Below, piece by piece: positions 44,015 to 56,715 of a stretch of 64,000 nucleotides of DNA. The notes below the pieces were generated by a model, which saw only the letters and a list, made by a program, of their open reading frames with translations, was not told where the DNA came from and did no database searches. Each line of letters opens with the position of its first letter. The first letter of the stretch is position 1. Both the position numbers and the translations under genes were made by a program. Source of the DNA: Anadara kagoshimensis (lineage: Eukaryota; Mollusca; Bivalvia; Arcoida; Arcidae); contig CM037861.1 of NCBI GenBank assembly GCA_021292105.1, positions 25,909,110 to 25,973,109 of the forward strand, read 5' to 3'.

Positions 44015-45190
44015 GTAAGCAACTAGAATGACCAAAATATTCTTAAGTAAACAAAATTATAGCAAAATCATTAAAGATCATAACCTTTCCCTCCCCCCCC
44101 CCTTTCACACACATTGTATACCTGCATTGTATACCTGTACAGAGTCATCAATGTTGGATGTATATAAACTGTTTTACAAAAAAATCTATATGGAGTCAAA
44201 TATGCTTAAGAGACTTCTGTTTCAAGGGTTCCATATTGTGGAATTATTAAACATAGAACTGAGAATATTGTAAATTGTATAATGTGTGTTGGAAAGGAAC
44301 ATTGAATAATTCTGCATCTAACCATTAAAACTCAATGAAATTCGTCTAGGAAGAAATTCTAAAAAAATATATGCATGTAGTTATAAGAGATTTAACATAG
44401 AAAGTATAGGAAAAAAGTTAAAAACATAATAATTCTTGTCAATGAAACAGTCAGTTCTAGGGTGGTGGAGGAAACTGGAGTACCCAGATAAAACACCATC
44501 CTTCAACAAAACTATTGGGATTAAAATCTTCAATTAACTAATGATGTCATATGACAGCAAATGTGTCTGACGTTATAACCTATTGTTGACATCATATCAT
44601 TTCGCATTCTGAACTTCAATTTGGCACTGGTAACATTGTGTTGAAATTTTGGCAGCAAAAGGGTTAAACCACCATCCTTAAAGTAAGCTGAAAATTTTCC
44701 TACACAAGTATCTGGCCATATTGGATTCAGACATGGCAACCAGAGATCCATTATAGGAGTGGTGGGTGGTTCAGAGTTCAATTAACTGATAATTATCTAA
44801 AAATTGAGTATTCTTTAAAAGTTAGATTTTTTACCTGAATATTCAGGTAGTCAATGCAATGTTAAGTAGAGGTTATTAGATTTATTTGTATTAGTACAGG
44901 TAGGTTATAATTGAAGCAAGAGTAGATACACATGTTCCCCTACACACTCTGTAGATAAGAGAATTCCCTCTACCAGGAAGAGATCAATACTGCTAATTCT
45001 ATATATAACTGTTAATGACTATCCTTTATGCCTTTATATAGTAATGGCAGTTGATATTGAAGTTATGTTTAATAAAAAATAACAATAAAAGAAATAAATG
45101 AAAAAGAAATACCAGTAACAGATATACCTGTATCTTTTGTGTAGAATCGACATATTAAGGAACCATCTATTTAATTTAAAAAGTTCGATA
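44015..45190. other. AT-rich intron-like spacer
   Basis: No further exon recognised downstream of the 43870-44014 exon. A decayed SINE piece lies near 44460-44520. Confidence 0.4.
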
Positions 45191-45199
45191 ATTTTTTTT

Positions 45200-46395
45200 G
45201 TCTTCATGATTGCTATTTCTGGAAGGTACCAGTATGTCTCCATAAAGTCGGGATAATTTTTTTCTAGAATAAGAATAGACTAAAATGGTTATTTAATTGT
45301 TATGTATGTATAGTGCAATGTGTTTCAGAAATGATACGCCTTATTTCTGGACCAAAGATTTTGTTTCATTTTGACTGGTATTTAGTGTTCACATGTAAAT
45401 GACAGACAATAAGTGATACGAATAATATTCTAATAAAAAACAATAATTTTATAAAGTTTATAAAGTATTTTAGTTTATATGGGTACTCGAAGTTCAGTTT
45501 AAACAGGTTGCATGGTATGTAGGAAGGTAGGACTTCCCTTTGTAACTCCCCCCCCCCACCACCACCACCATTAAACCATTAAATTCTATGTAAAAAAATT
45601 AAGAAAAAAAAACCACAGACATGTTCAAAATGGCTAAAGTTTGTAAATTTTACTTTTCCAGTCAAAATTAAAATTTTAGTGGATCAAAGTACAAAATTAT
45701 GCTCAATGTCTTATTAATTTGAATGCCTTTTTTATTCAAGCACCTTATATGATCCAGACTAAAATTTTCTGAAATGTACTACAAGTATATAATTCAAAGA
45801 CAATGGTTTTTTTATCATCTTAATTAAAATAATTGGTAATAGGCGTCATTCCTATCTAATAAAAAAGAGAATCAACACCCTTAGATGCGGCTGGCGGTGG
45901 AGTCTGTTGGTGGATCCTAATGGATTCAATAGAGTTCTGAAGTATTAAACTATATCCAAAAACACAGAAAACTCAACACTTCACAGACTGCTGTGGTATT
46001 TATTATGGTATTATCATTCAACATGTTTCGCCATGCTAGAATGGCATCATCAGGATATAGGAGTCATTCCTGAAGAATTTTTTTTTTTTGATTTCTATTC
46101 CTGGAAGGTACCAGTATGTCTGCACAAAGCCGTGATAATCATTTTAAAGAATAGACTAAAACGGTTATAAATTTAAATACTACACAACATGTTTCAGAAA
46201 TGACACCTTCTGGACCAAAATTTTTTATTGGTTTTTGAGTTTATAAGTTGCACTGTATATATAGAAAGGTACGAAGGTAGGACTTTCTTTTGTAAAACCC
46301 CCCCATTGAATTCTTGAAAGTATAATTACTGACATGTTAAAAATGGCTCAATTCTGTAAAATTTACTTTTTCATTCAAATTAATTATAAAATTTA
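45200..46395. repeat. Duplicated segment interrupted by a PLE-like fragment
   Basis: Positions 45200-45690 and 46090-46395 are diverged copies (CTGGAAGGTACCAGTATGTCT, TGTTTCAGAAATGA, GGTAGGACTT). Between them, 45845-46075 carries the hammerhead-like motif. A third fragment occurs near 50095-50240. Confidence 0.6.
46013..46053 (-). ncRNA. Hammerhead-ribozyme-like core
   Basis: The minus strand reads CTGATGA, then GCCAT-6-base loop-ATGGC, then GAAAC and ATGTTGAATG. This is the order of the hammerhead core: CUGAUGA, stem II with a perfect 5-bp helix, GAAA. Such motifs occur in Penelope-like retroelements of many animals. Stem III and the UH cleavage site are not clear, so activity is uncertain. 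Confidence 0.45.
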
Positions 46396-46570
46396 GCATT
46401 TGTCATCATCAGTTCATCAGAAAAGTTACCTGTATAGAAAACATCTGAATTCCCTTACCTGGATGGTGTTAAAATCTGTGTCATGGTTTTATCATTAGGG
46501 GATTATAATGGGCAACAAACCTTCTCAAATGTTTTATTGAAATATGCTATGAATGTTATCTTTTATAATT

Positions 46571-46866
46571 AGGAGGCCATGGTGGCCTAATGGATAAGAC
46601 ATAAGTCTACAAATCCAGGGTCTCTCATCGCTGTGAGTTCAAGTCCCGCTCAGACCTTTACTGGTTCACCTGGTATCAGTGTAATGGGGGAGTGGTATGC
46701 TTGTCTGTGGCGTACTGACTCGGTGAGTTAGCACCTTAAAGTCACCCTGAGTGCTCGCAGACCATACAACACACTCACACTTCACATGCATATACAAACT
46801 TGTTCATAGATTAATCCATAGAGATTACTAAAAATAGTTCTCATCTTGAATAGCTGAAAAATTGCT
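46571..46866 (+). mobile_element. SINE of the second family, truncated at the tail
   Basis: Related to 36370-36753 (GGAGGCCATGGTGGCCTAATG start). It runs into a different SINE at GCTGTGGAAG; the missing tail motif appears at 47409-47520. Confidence 0.7.
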
Positions 46867-47045
46867 GTGGAAGAGTGCCTGTTTTGTATGTGGGAGGTTG
46901 CAAGTTTGAACCTCAGCCAGGTCTGACCAAGACCTGAAAATAGACAGTGACTGTTCATTCACTAAGCACTCAGCATTTAGAAATGAAAGCCACAGGGTCC
47001 TTTGGAAGAGACCTTAAAAACCGATGCCCCTTGTCACTGCAGGGG
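46866..47045 (+). mobile_element. tRNA-derived SINE, truncated
   Basis: Box-B-like GTTTGAACCTC and the central body, without a tail. Confidence 0.65.
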
Positions 47046-47050
47046 TATAT

Positions 47051-48346
47051 GTATCCCCTATTTATGGCCCTGTTGATTTTATCTGGACTCAGACTTGACA
47101 AAAATTGACACAATAAAATTGTTCTTATCCGTTGTCCATCTTTATGTACTTTCAACATAGAAATGACATACCCTTTAATTATGACGTGAATTGTTTTGGC
47201 ACATTCAATCCCTAGCTTGTTTTGTACTCAATCTCTTGTTTTGTGCAAAGATGTTGTGATTGTTTAAATTTTATTAATGAGAAGTTGTTATGGTGATTTT
47301 GTTTTTTATAACATATTGTCATGAAAATCAAAACAGGAGCGGTATTGTTCAGCTATTTTGTAAATAAAAATATTCATTCTTCTACCACATGTAGAGCTAT
47401 TTTATGGATTAATCTATGAACAAATTTGATCCATAGAGATTAATGAAAATAGTTCTCATCGTGAATAGCTGAAAAATTGCTGATGCAACGTTAACTTAAG
47501 CAATATTCAACCAACCAACCTTTTAGAAATTAAGTCAGGGCAGTCAAATTTTAGCTTGAGCCTTTTCCTCTTGGTAATGTCCACTACGGTAGCTTGGTGG
47601 TAGAGTGCCCACTTTGTATGTGGGAGGTTGTAGGTTCGTACCCCAGTTGGGTCTGACCTGAAAATAGGTAGTGACTATTCTTTTATCAAGCACTCAGCAT
47701 TTAGAAATTAAAGTCACTAGGTTCTTTGGAAAAGACCTAAAAAAAACCTGATGCCCCTTGTCACGGCAGCATGGCATGTAAAAGAACCCTCCCTGCACAT
47801 TCCCCTAAAAGGTAAATATTTCTGCCACTTCACCTATAACTGGTGATATCTCAATATAATTGAAAATATTCTTGACTAGGTACCAGTTGAGAAGTAAAAC
47901 GGAAGGAGTGCAAATATTTACAATCTACCTTCAAGTAGAGTAGGAGTAAATATCTGTTTGAAGCATTGAAGTTACCAAGTAAAGTTTATGTATCCCCTGT
48001 TTATGGCCCTGTTGATTTAATCTTGACTCGGACTTGACAAAAATGGACACAACAAAACTTTTCTTATCCATTGTCCATCTTTATGTACTTTCAACATAGA
48101 AATGACATACCCTTTAATTATGACGTGAATTGTTTTGGCACATTCAATCCCTAGCTTGTTTTGTACTCAATCTCTTGTTTTGTGCAAAGATGTTGTGATT
48201 GTTTAAATTTTATTAATGAGAAGTTGTTATGGTGATTTTGTTGTTTATAACATATTGTCATGAAAATCAAAACAGGAGCGGTATTGTTCAGCTATTTTGT
48301 AAATAAAAATATTCATTCTTCTACCACATGTAGAACTATTTTATGG
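47051..48346. repeat. Duplicated 357-bp segment, copies 939 bp apart
   Basis: 47051-47407 and 47990-48346 are almost identical (GTATCCCCTATTTATGGCCC through CTACCACATGTAGA). SINE sequence separates the two copies. Confidence 0.9.
47582..47880 (+). mobile_element. tRNA-derived SINE, nearly full length
   Basis: Head with GGTAGCTTGGTGGTAGAGTG and GTAGGTTCGTACCCC, central domain, and the tail up to CTTGACTAGG. Confidence 0.75.
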
Positions 48347-48349
48347 ACA

Positions 48350-48940
48350 GGTCAAACCATTCCTAAGCTATTTTTCCTATCTTTGAAAGCTAATTTCGTA
48401 ATTCCATGAAGATTTTCGAAAATTTAATGTTTAACATCAGGGCATTTAGGGTCAGGTAGATCATTGTTGTTCGGGTTTTTTCCAGGTGTGATCATCATGA
48501 ATATTTCAATTATGACATAATGTTTATAGTTGTTCCAAGTAAGAAGGTACAGAAGGCAAAATTTTGACAGTCATATTTGTTGTTTTGTTAAAAAGTTAAA
48601 AAAAAGTTGCTCTTTGTACAGATTCATGAATGAAAAATATTTTTAAGTCAGTATATTTTGTATTAAGTTTTGACAATTTTTTTGTGAGTTTGTTGGAAAA
48701 TACGACTTTATTCTTGCATTTTCCATGTGCACTGAATTAGTGACATTTGAGAAAAACTGCATGGTAACTTCTTTATATCATTTTCAAATATTAAAATGTA
48801 GTCGAAAGTTGCAACATATTTATGGAAATATATGAAAATTTTTGATAAGGAGAGATTTAAGATGTCTTTTTGAAGCTAGCTTTAAGCTTAAGTAACCTTT
48901 ATTCTTCTTTTGTCTATTTTTCTGGTGTTGATGGTGTTGT
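48350..48940. other. AT-rich spacer, nothing recognised
   Basis: No exon or element supported. Confidence 0.4.
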
Positions 48941-49170
48941 ATAGGCAAACAATATTGACCTGTCTGCTCGACCTTTCATTAAAATAGTTATATGAATGAG
49001 TTTATATATAGGGAACGCTCATGTTTATTTCCTCTGTGAGATACACTAAACACGAACACTGTTCTTGCATAAACAGAGAATCCTAATACTACCTATATAA
49101 TAGATGGACTCTCCTATATAAACATTCTTAATGAAAGGTCAAGTAGACAGGTTAATGTTGTTTGACTATA
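48941..49170. mobile_element. TATAGGCA-type MITE, copy 1
   Basis: About 230 bp with inverted ends containing GACCTGTCTGCTCGACCTTT and its complement (AAAGGTCAAGTAGACAGGTT). Confidence 0.75.
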
Positions 49171-50470
49171 CGGAACCAAATCTGTTTTAACACGTAATAA
49201 GTTTTTCCTTTACTAAATAAACAGTTATGGAGGGTTTGACTTTTCCAGTAACTGAGCTAAATGAGGATGTTAAAACTTTAAATAAGTATCACAAAATGTT
49301 AATGATGTTAATTATAAGTTCCTTAATTATTGTTGTAAAGCAGTTTACACAGGTGTTTCTACAGAGACATCTAGTTGCACCTTAATTCCTGGAGTATTTC
49401 CTGTCACAATAAAACATTTAAATTGGACCGGAAAATATGTTGCACCTTACCGGTAATTCCTGAAGTGTTACCTGTCACAACAAAGTACTAATAGTATCAG
49501 AAAATATCTTCATAGACATTTGATGTAAAAGTTTTACTACAGAAGTGTTGGGCAATAAATTGTAGGAGACAAAAATACAAAAGAAGAAATGAATTTTGAT
49601 ATTCTAAAATCTGTTATACTTAGCCAAATGAGAAGGTTAACAAAATGTATTCAATTTATTGAGATGGTTTTACCATGCAATTACTGTAATCTCACAGTAA
49701 ACATATATTCAGTACCTTGCCTGGTCATTGGCCACCATAGCTGCATGTTTGAGTTTAAGCACTTCTGTTATCTGTTTTGTTTGCCAAAACCAATTGGTCA
49801 TGTGATATGGCAACTTATATCCAATAAAACAACATTTTTTTTTACCGTGACAAAATACAAAAAGATAAAATTTAACACTATAAATGGTAATTGATGGTCC
49901 AAAAATTCACCATTTGGGACATAATTACAGTTAAATAAAATTTCTAGGGAAGCATACCTGACCCTCTTTCACAATTGCCTATGCATGCACATTAATTTTA
50001 CCAAGTTATGCCCCTGCTTGATATAAGTGAGATAATCTTGACTGGGGAGTTTTACGCCAATTCACATATCCACAGTACAGAACATTAAACTATTATCCGT
50101 AGAACTTCCTTTTGTGCACTACCACCCATTAAATTCTATGTAAAATTTATGAAAAAATTATTTTTAACAGAAATGTTTAAATTGGCTTACACGATTATGC
50201 CATTTTTAGGCTTTTTCAGTCAAAATTAAAATAAACAATGTCATATTTATACATGATGTGTTTTATACATACATTATATTTACATGTTAACTCTGTTTAC
50301 TATACCTGTACAACAGGTGCAAAGACGGAAAGAAGGAAACTGAGATTTTAATTTTTACTTACTGTGATATTAATTATACTTAATGATCTAGAACACAAAT
50401 GTCAGTCAATGTTATGTTGTTTTACAATTTGTTTGTCATTAATCCCTATAACAAGGTCATCAGCTACTAC
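49171..50470. other. AT-rich spacer; a 101-codon ORF judged non-coding
   Basis: Contains an unsupported ORF at 49589-49894 with no family resemblance. Nothing else recognised apart from the repeat fragment near 50095-50240. Confidence 0.4.
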
Positions 50471-50481
50471 GGTAGTTCTAG

Positions 50482-50581
50482 CTGTACGTCATCTGTGTGC
50501 TGGCTAGTCGGCTTATAAAAAATGCTCTGAGGCTTATTCCTGATAAATTGGAACTTATTCAAGATGTTCACAATCAGTGTG
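50482..50581 (+). CDS. Weak candidate exon, same strand as the 43.9-kb exon
   Basis: Bounded by TTCTAG and TGTG|GTAAGA, this 100-nt stretch reads LYVICVLASRLIKNALRLIP then DKLELIQDVHNQC. Its phases (0 in, 1 out) would be compatible with direct joining to the exon at 43870-44014, which leaves phase 0. The acceptor's pyrimidine tract is poor and the family is not recognised, so it could be chance. Confidence 0.25.
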
Positions 50582-50984
50582 GTAAGAATTGAGATGCAAG
50601 AAATATTTCTTTCTTTTTTCCTGTTTACTTTTTTATGCTCTCGCTTTCTTTTTCTCATTTGCATGCTCTCTCTCTCTCTCTCTCATTTGCTCTTTAGGCA
50701 ATATTACTGTGTACTCCCTTTATCTCTCTTTAGCCAACATAACTTAAAAAGTGAGAAAAAAGGGTAAATAATGAGGACATTGAAGAGATAACAGAGACAG
50801 TTTTTAGTCATTATCTTGGTTAATGAGGACACCTTGTCAGATGTTTTTACATACTTAGTAACTGAACCGTACAGCTGGAACTTTTTTATGTGAGAACTTG
50901 TCAAATGTCATTACATAACCTAACTCTGCTCCAGTACAAAGAATATTTTTAAAACATGTTTCTTTTTTACTAATGCAACATCAT

Positions 50985-51052
50985 GAAACATACATGTGGA
51001 GAACATGGAATTTATTCTCACATCTTTGGTATTGTCCCCACATTGTATCTCT

Positions 51053-51095
<43 letters not shown>

Positions 51096-51185
51096 GTGGA
51101 TATTTGAACAGTGTAAAGTAGGGAAAAGTGAGATAAATAGTGGGGACAATGTGAGATTTATAAGAAATATGTTAGTTCTTTTACC
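50985..51185. repeat. (CT)n microsatellite with inverted flanks
   Basis: CT tract at 51046-51095. The sequences ATTGTCCCCACATTGT and GTGGGGACAATGTGAG on either side are inverted relatives, suggesting a small foldback element carrying the microsatellite. Confidence 0.6.
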
Positions 51186-51249
51186 TACAATGTTAGGACA
51201 TTTTCAGTATTTAAATGTAGAGACAATCATATTTTCCCATTTAACCTAA

Positions 51250-52640
51250 CCCTACTGGTTCTTTATTGTAAATAGCATTTTAGAGCATTTCAACTAACCT
51301 TCTGTAGATCTGGGGATGCAAGATTTGTCTCTACATTGTTGGTGGGGTTTCTACTATGTGATGGATCTAATAATTGCCCCCAGATCAACGACTGCAGTAT
51401 TTCTCTCTCTCCTCTCTTGCTAAATTCATCAGCTTATTAATTTAAGAAATTTTAGAAATATTGAAATCTCCCTGCACATAATTTTTATGTGTCATTGTCT
51501 CTGCATGCATCTATGATCTACCAGGCAACCCTCAGTCCTCTTTAACATGATTGTATGACCGACTATACGGTAATTAAAAAGACTAGTTGTATGTTTAAGT
51601 TAAATCAAACAAACTGTAACCGAACACTTGCCAGACTAAGCTGTGATGGCAAGCTGTTGCCGTTAGTGATTGACGTCATTTACTTTTTTCCACTGCTCTG
51701 ATATTAATATCAACAGTAAGGATCAGTAATTAGTTTTCTTTTTTTACTGGTCAATATGTGATAATTCTCTCAGTTCTGCAGATCAATTACACTGCAGTGT
51801 TCAAAACAAACAATATCTGCACGAGTTTATTACATATAAATATTATAAACCAACATTGACCCTTCTTTGGCCAGACACAGAAATTTAGATGTAAATGTCA
51901 CTTGGATTTGTGTATAATCCTTATCAGGGTTGTGTGGCACCATAAGTAATCCTCACATCATTCATTTACTTAAACACATTGCAAAGGTATAACTCTTTTG
52001 CTTCACCTTTACCATCAGGCTACATCAAGATATAAGTAAAATAATCTTGACTAACTTCCCTCATCTTGACTTTGAGGTAAAACCCCATTAACTCCTTCAC
52101 TTTAATATTGAAAGTCATTTATAGCAGCAATAATACTGATGAAGAAAAGTTTGACAAATTCCGTCCCTTGAGTGGACTTCATATATAAGGTTTACTGTAC
52201 CTGACATTAGAACAGTAAAACTCAAAACTTTTTAATATTTTTACTACCTGGTTAGTTGCCACAGTATTTGAAGTCCCAAAATCCATTTTTGATTTATTTG
52301 TTTTTCTTTTTTAGCTAGCTCCCTCTGTTTATCACCAAACCCCTTTACAGCACTTTAATTTGACTTAACAAACAGTGTCAATGAATCAAGGCTTTACTGT
52401 AATTAGAATAAAGTTTTGAGTGATTCGGAAGGTATTACATATAAAAGGTTCACTGTATTTACTTGTATACAAAATATATTTGTAAGTATTGACATAGTTT
52501 TAATTTTAACCCTAGTTCAACCCTAGTTAAGACTTATTGCGAGTGATTACACAATAAACCAGGAAAGTTATAGAGTTTCTGTTCAACTTTATTTTATAAA
52601 TGTTTGTACCAGTTAAATGATATAGAAGTTTACATACATG
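51250..52640. other. AT-rich spacer, nothing recognised
   Basis: No exon or element supported. Confidence 0.4.
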
Positions 52641-52650
52641 TATGTACATA

Positions 52651-52980
52651 TGCAAATAGTTTTAATCAATATTTAGAATTTGAGATAATAAATATATGTA
52701 TGAAAAAGCCCGGTGTTAAACTAGGTAAATTTAAAAAAAAAATGAATCATTGGTAAAATAAAATAACATAAAATATATGGTATTAGGAACTACTGATCGC
52801 AAAATGAAAGTGATTGATATGCAAATAGTTTTAATCAATATTTAGAATAAGAGATTATCAATATATGTATGAAAAGCTAGGTGTTAAACAAGGTAAATTT
52901 GAAAAAAAAAACCTGAATCATTGGTAAAATAAAATAATATATGGTATTAGGAACTACTGATCGCAAAATGAAAGTGATTG
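52651..52980. repeat. Tandem duplication, about 169-bp unit
   Basis: Two copies starting GCAAATAGTTTTAATCAATA and ending GATCGCAAAATGAAAGTGAT, with small length differences in A-runs. Confidence 0.9.
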
Positions 52981-53190
52981 TTACTGGATAGTACGTCTAA
53001 TACTTAACCTTTACTACTGTATACCATTTTGCCAATATATCCTGTAGTTGTACAACCTAATGAAATTTCTACTGTAACACTGGCACTTCAGCAACACCCA
53101 TGACTTTAAGACACTGACAATATTTAGAAAAAATAAAAATTACATGTACCGGTATGTTGAAATTACAGTCGGACAGTAATAATATTACTA

Positions 53191-53770
53191 AACCTGCATC
53201 TTACTTTACTGTGAAACAAAACATTAGCAATCTTGTCACCAATGCATTGAATTAGTATTGAAAAATGAAAACTATTAAATCTGCATCTTACTTTACTGTA
53301 AAACAAAGCATTGGCAATCTTGTCACCAATGCATTGAATTAGTATTGAAAAATGAAAACTATTAAATCTGCATCTTACTTTATTGTAAAACAAAGCATTG
53401 GCAATCTTGTCACCAATGCATTGAATTAGTATTGAAAAATGAAAACTATTAAATCTGCATCTTACTTTATTGTAAAACAAAGCATTGGCAATCTTGTCAC
53501 CAATGCATTGAATTAGTATTGAAAAATGAAAACTATTAAATCTGCATCTTACTTTACTGTAAAACAAAGCATTGGCAATCTTGTCACCAATGCATTGAAT
53601 TAGTATTGAAAAATGAAAACTATTAAATCTGCATCTTACTTTACTGTAAAACAAAGCATTTACAGCATTGAATTAATATTGAAAAATGAAAACTACTAAA
53701 TCTGCATCTTACTTTACTGTAAAGCAAAGCATTGACAGCATTGAATTAGCATTGAAAAATTAAAACTACC
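53191..53770. repeat. 87-bp minisatellite, seven copies
   Basis: Five copies of 87 bp and two shorter ones (73 bp after an internal deletion). The first begins at 53194. The 163-codon minus-strand ORF is a by-product of the 29-codon period. Confidence 0.93.
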
Positions 53771-54159
53771 AGTACATTTTGATTTTTTCAAAGAGGTACC
53801 ATACATATAAAAAATTCAGTGGTGACCAACTCTCTATCTTGAGATGGCAAAATATCACTTTAAATATCATTTTTACAAGCTGAGTGGATTTTGTAATACC
53901 TGTTTGGCAGCCTGACATCACATGCCAAGGTTGAGATATGTGTGTATGGCTGGGGTATGTCTTACTCTTAAAGAAAGAGAAGATTCTGTTTTTATAAAGG
54001 GAGTTAAATTATTCAGACCTTGAAAATTAAGTCACATGATGAAAATTGACATGGCAGTCAACAATGCAGTAGTACACAAGTACTTCTTCTGCTTTATTCA
54101 AAAAGTTTTGTATTAAATAGCAATTAAGTTTATATAACTTGAATGTTAAATATATAGGG

Positions 54160-54399
54160 TATAGGCAAATAACTGACCTGTCTGCTTGACCTTTCATTTT
54201 AAATATTAATCAAGGACGAGTGCATTTATGTTCAGGGATCACATGGGTTTGTTTTGTCCACATAATGCAGACACTAATCATGTACCTTATGTACACATTA
54301 TTAACTGCGAATCCTAATGCAACCTATTTCTTAGGTGATCCTCTGTATGACTATTCCTAATGAAAGGTCAAGCTGACAGGTCAATGTTGTGTGCCTATA
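54160..54399. mobile_element. TATAGGCA-type MITE, copy 2
   Basis: Same inverted ends as 48941-49170 (GACCTGTCTGCTTGACCTTT), with a diverged interior. Confidence 0.75.
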
Positions 54400-54478
54400 C
54401 CATATATATAAACAAAATACCCAGTATTTAATAGACAACCAAAATAGATTATTTTTCAAACAGAGCTTTCATCATGTA

Positions 54479-54716
54479 TAGTGCATCAAGTTTGACCTGG
54501 TCGTTTGACCTTTAATTTGAATATTCAAACAGACATATCCATTATGTAATTTAGGGTCTAAATACAGTTGATATAATAAGGATAGATAAAAGTATGACTG
54601 GGTACTGAGTGGTTATGGTAATGAAACATTCTGCCTTGCCTAAATCATACAGTTTATTAGCCCAGTGTAATATTTAAATTGAAGGTCAAATGGTCAGGTC
54701 AAACTTGATGCACTAT
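54479..54716. mobile_element. MITE with TAGTGCATCAAG termini
   Basis: About 238 bp with clear inverted ends (TAGTGCATCAAGTTTGACCT and its complement) and TA at both borders. Shares the GACCT...GACCTTTAAT pattern with the neighbouring TATAGGCA-type element, so the families may be related. Confidence 0.8.
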
Positions 54717-56000
54717 ACAGTACTACATCATGATTTTTGGCATTTATCCACCTGTATTATGGTTCTAATATTGTCATTTTGATATGGTTAGATGGTTTTA
54801 TTAAATAGAAAATATTTATTATATATACAGAATGTTGTGATATACTACCATATATGTTTATATAATTTAGAAATTTCTAGAGCAGCATACTGGAACTGTT
54901 TCACTTCACAAACTGTCATGGCTTAAAATTAGTGTTCAAAATCATGTTTGAATATTTTGTAGGTGCCACTATTTATTATTTAAACTTCATTTGTAAAACT
55001 AATTTGTTCATCACTGTTCATTAAAATTTAGGTGTTATTATTAAGCTTCATTGTTTATCATCTTCACCTGTAAGACTATTCATTATTTTGAATCCCAAAG
55101 GCATTATAATAAATCCTTCATCTTGTAGGCAGGATTTAATAAAGCAGTGCTGTCCATAATTTTAAACCCTTGTTGTTTATCATTTGGTAAACATTATTTT
55201 GAATCTTCTCTGTCTATTTTATAGGCAGTAAATTAAAATTTGTCTATCCATTATCCTATAGGCATTATTTTAAAACTTCACTGTTTATCATCTTGTAGGC
55301 ATTGTTTTAAAGATTTGTTGTCTCTCTTCTTGTAGGCATTGTTTTTTTAAGTTTTACTGCCAATTACTTATTATTTAGGCATTATTTTAAGCATATTTTT
55401 TCACCCGGTAAGCATTATTTCAAAGCTTTGCTATCCATGTAGGCATTTTAAGTCTTCATCTTGTCATCTTCACTGCCCATCACTTTGTAGGCATTATTTT
55501 AAAGCCTCCTCTTTTTAGCTCACCTGACCGAAAGGTCATGTGAGCTTATGGCATAGCGTGCGTGCGTGCGTCGTTAACACCTATTTTCGACTTCTCCTCT
55601 GAAACTACTGGACAGATTTCAATGAAACATGGTCAGAAGTATATATGGGCTGGTGCAATTCAGATTTGTTCGTGGCGTTGCCATGGCTACCATAACTAGG
55701 TCAAGGTGACCTAGGGGTGCAAAAATCTTATAAAATCTTCTTCTCCGAAAGTATTGATTGGAGAAAAAATCTGATGTGATATTTGGCTTCTCTAGGGTCT
55801 TAAGCCTATAGTTTGTTCATTTTGTGAAATTCGGACAAAAAATAGGTTACACGTTTTTGCGTTTAATTTTGAAAAAATCTTAAAATAGCTTCAAATTGTT
55901 ATAACTTGACTATTTGACCAGATAATGACATGGGGTTTTCAGTTTTGACATCTTCTTGTTAGTATCTTCAAAATGAGGTCAAGGTCAATTGTGAAGGTCG

Positions 56001-56715
56001 TGACCTAATTTTTTTTACCTCTGATAATTATTATTTGGAAAACCATAAACTTTTTGTATAGGCATGTATATTAGAATGTTGTAGGTATTGATACAACGAT
56101 CATTTTGATGTATAGAAAAAGGTCATGGGTTCAAAGGTCAAGGTCACAGATGCAAAACAATAACAAAATGGTTAATTATCCCAGAAACTAATAACTTTTT
56201 GTATAGGCATGTATATGAGAATGTTGTAGGTATTGATACAACGATCATTTTGATGTATAGTAAAAGGTCACAGGTTCAAAGGTCAAGGTCACAGATGCAA
56301 AACAATACTGAAATGGTTAATTATCTTGAAAACTATAAACTTTTTGTATAGGCATGTATATTAGAATGTTGTAGGTATTGATACAACGATCATATTGATG
56401 TATAGAAAAAGGTCATGGGTTCAAAGATATGGTCACAGATGTGAAAAAATACTGAAATGGTTAATTATCTTGAAAACTATCAACTTTTTGTATAGGCATG
56501 CATATTAGAATGTTGTAGGTATTGATACAACATTCATTTTAATGTATAGAAAAAGGTCATGGGTTTAAAGGTCAAGGTCACAGATGTGAAACAATACTGA
56601 AATGATTAATTATCTTGAAAACTATCAACTTTTTGTATAGGCATGTATATTAGAATGTTGTAGGTATTGATACAATGGTCATTATGATTTTAAAAAAAAA
56701 GTCATTGGGGTTTCA
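56001..56715. repeat. 145-bp tandem repeat, five copies
   Basis: Units with AACTTTTTGTATAGGCATGT and AAAGGTCAAGGTCACAGATG motifs, spaced 143-146 bp, within the 5.1-kb element. Confidence 0.9.

Noticed and set aside
49589-49894. 101-residue ORF on the plus strand
   Set aside because: AT-driven composition, no motif, no splice or promoter context.
53163-53654. 163-residue minus-strand protein
   Set aside because: Produced by an 87-bp minisatellite; substitutions among units show no obvious coding constraint.
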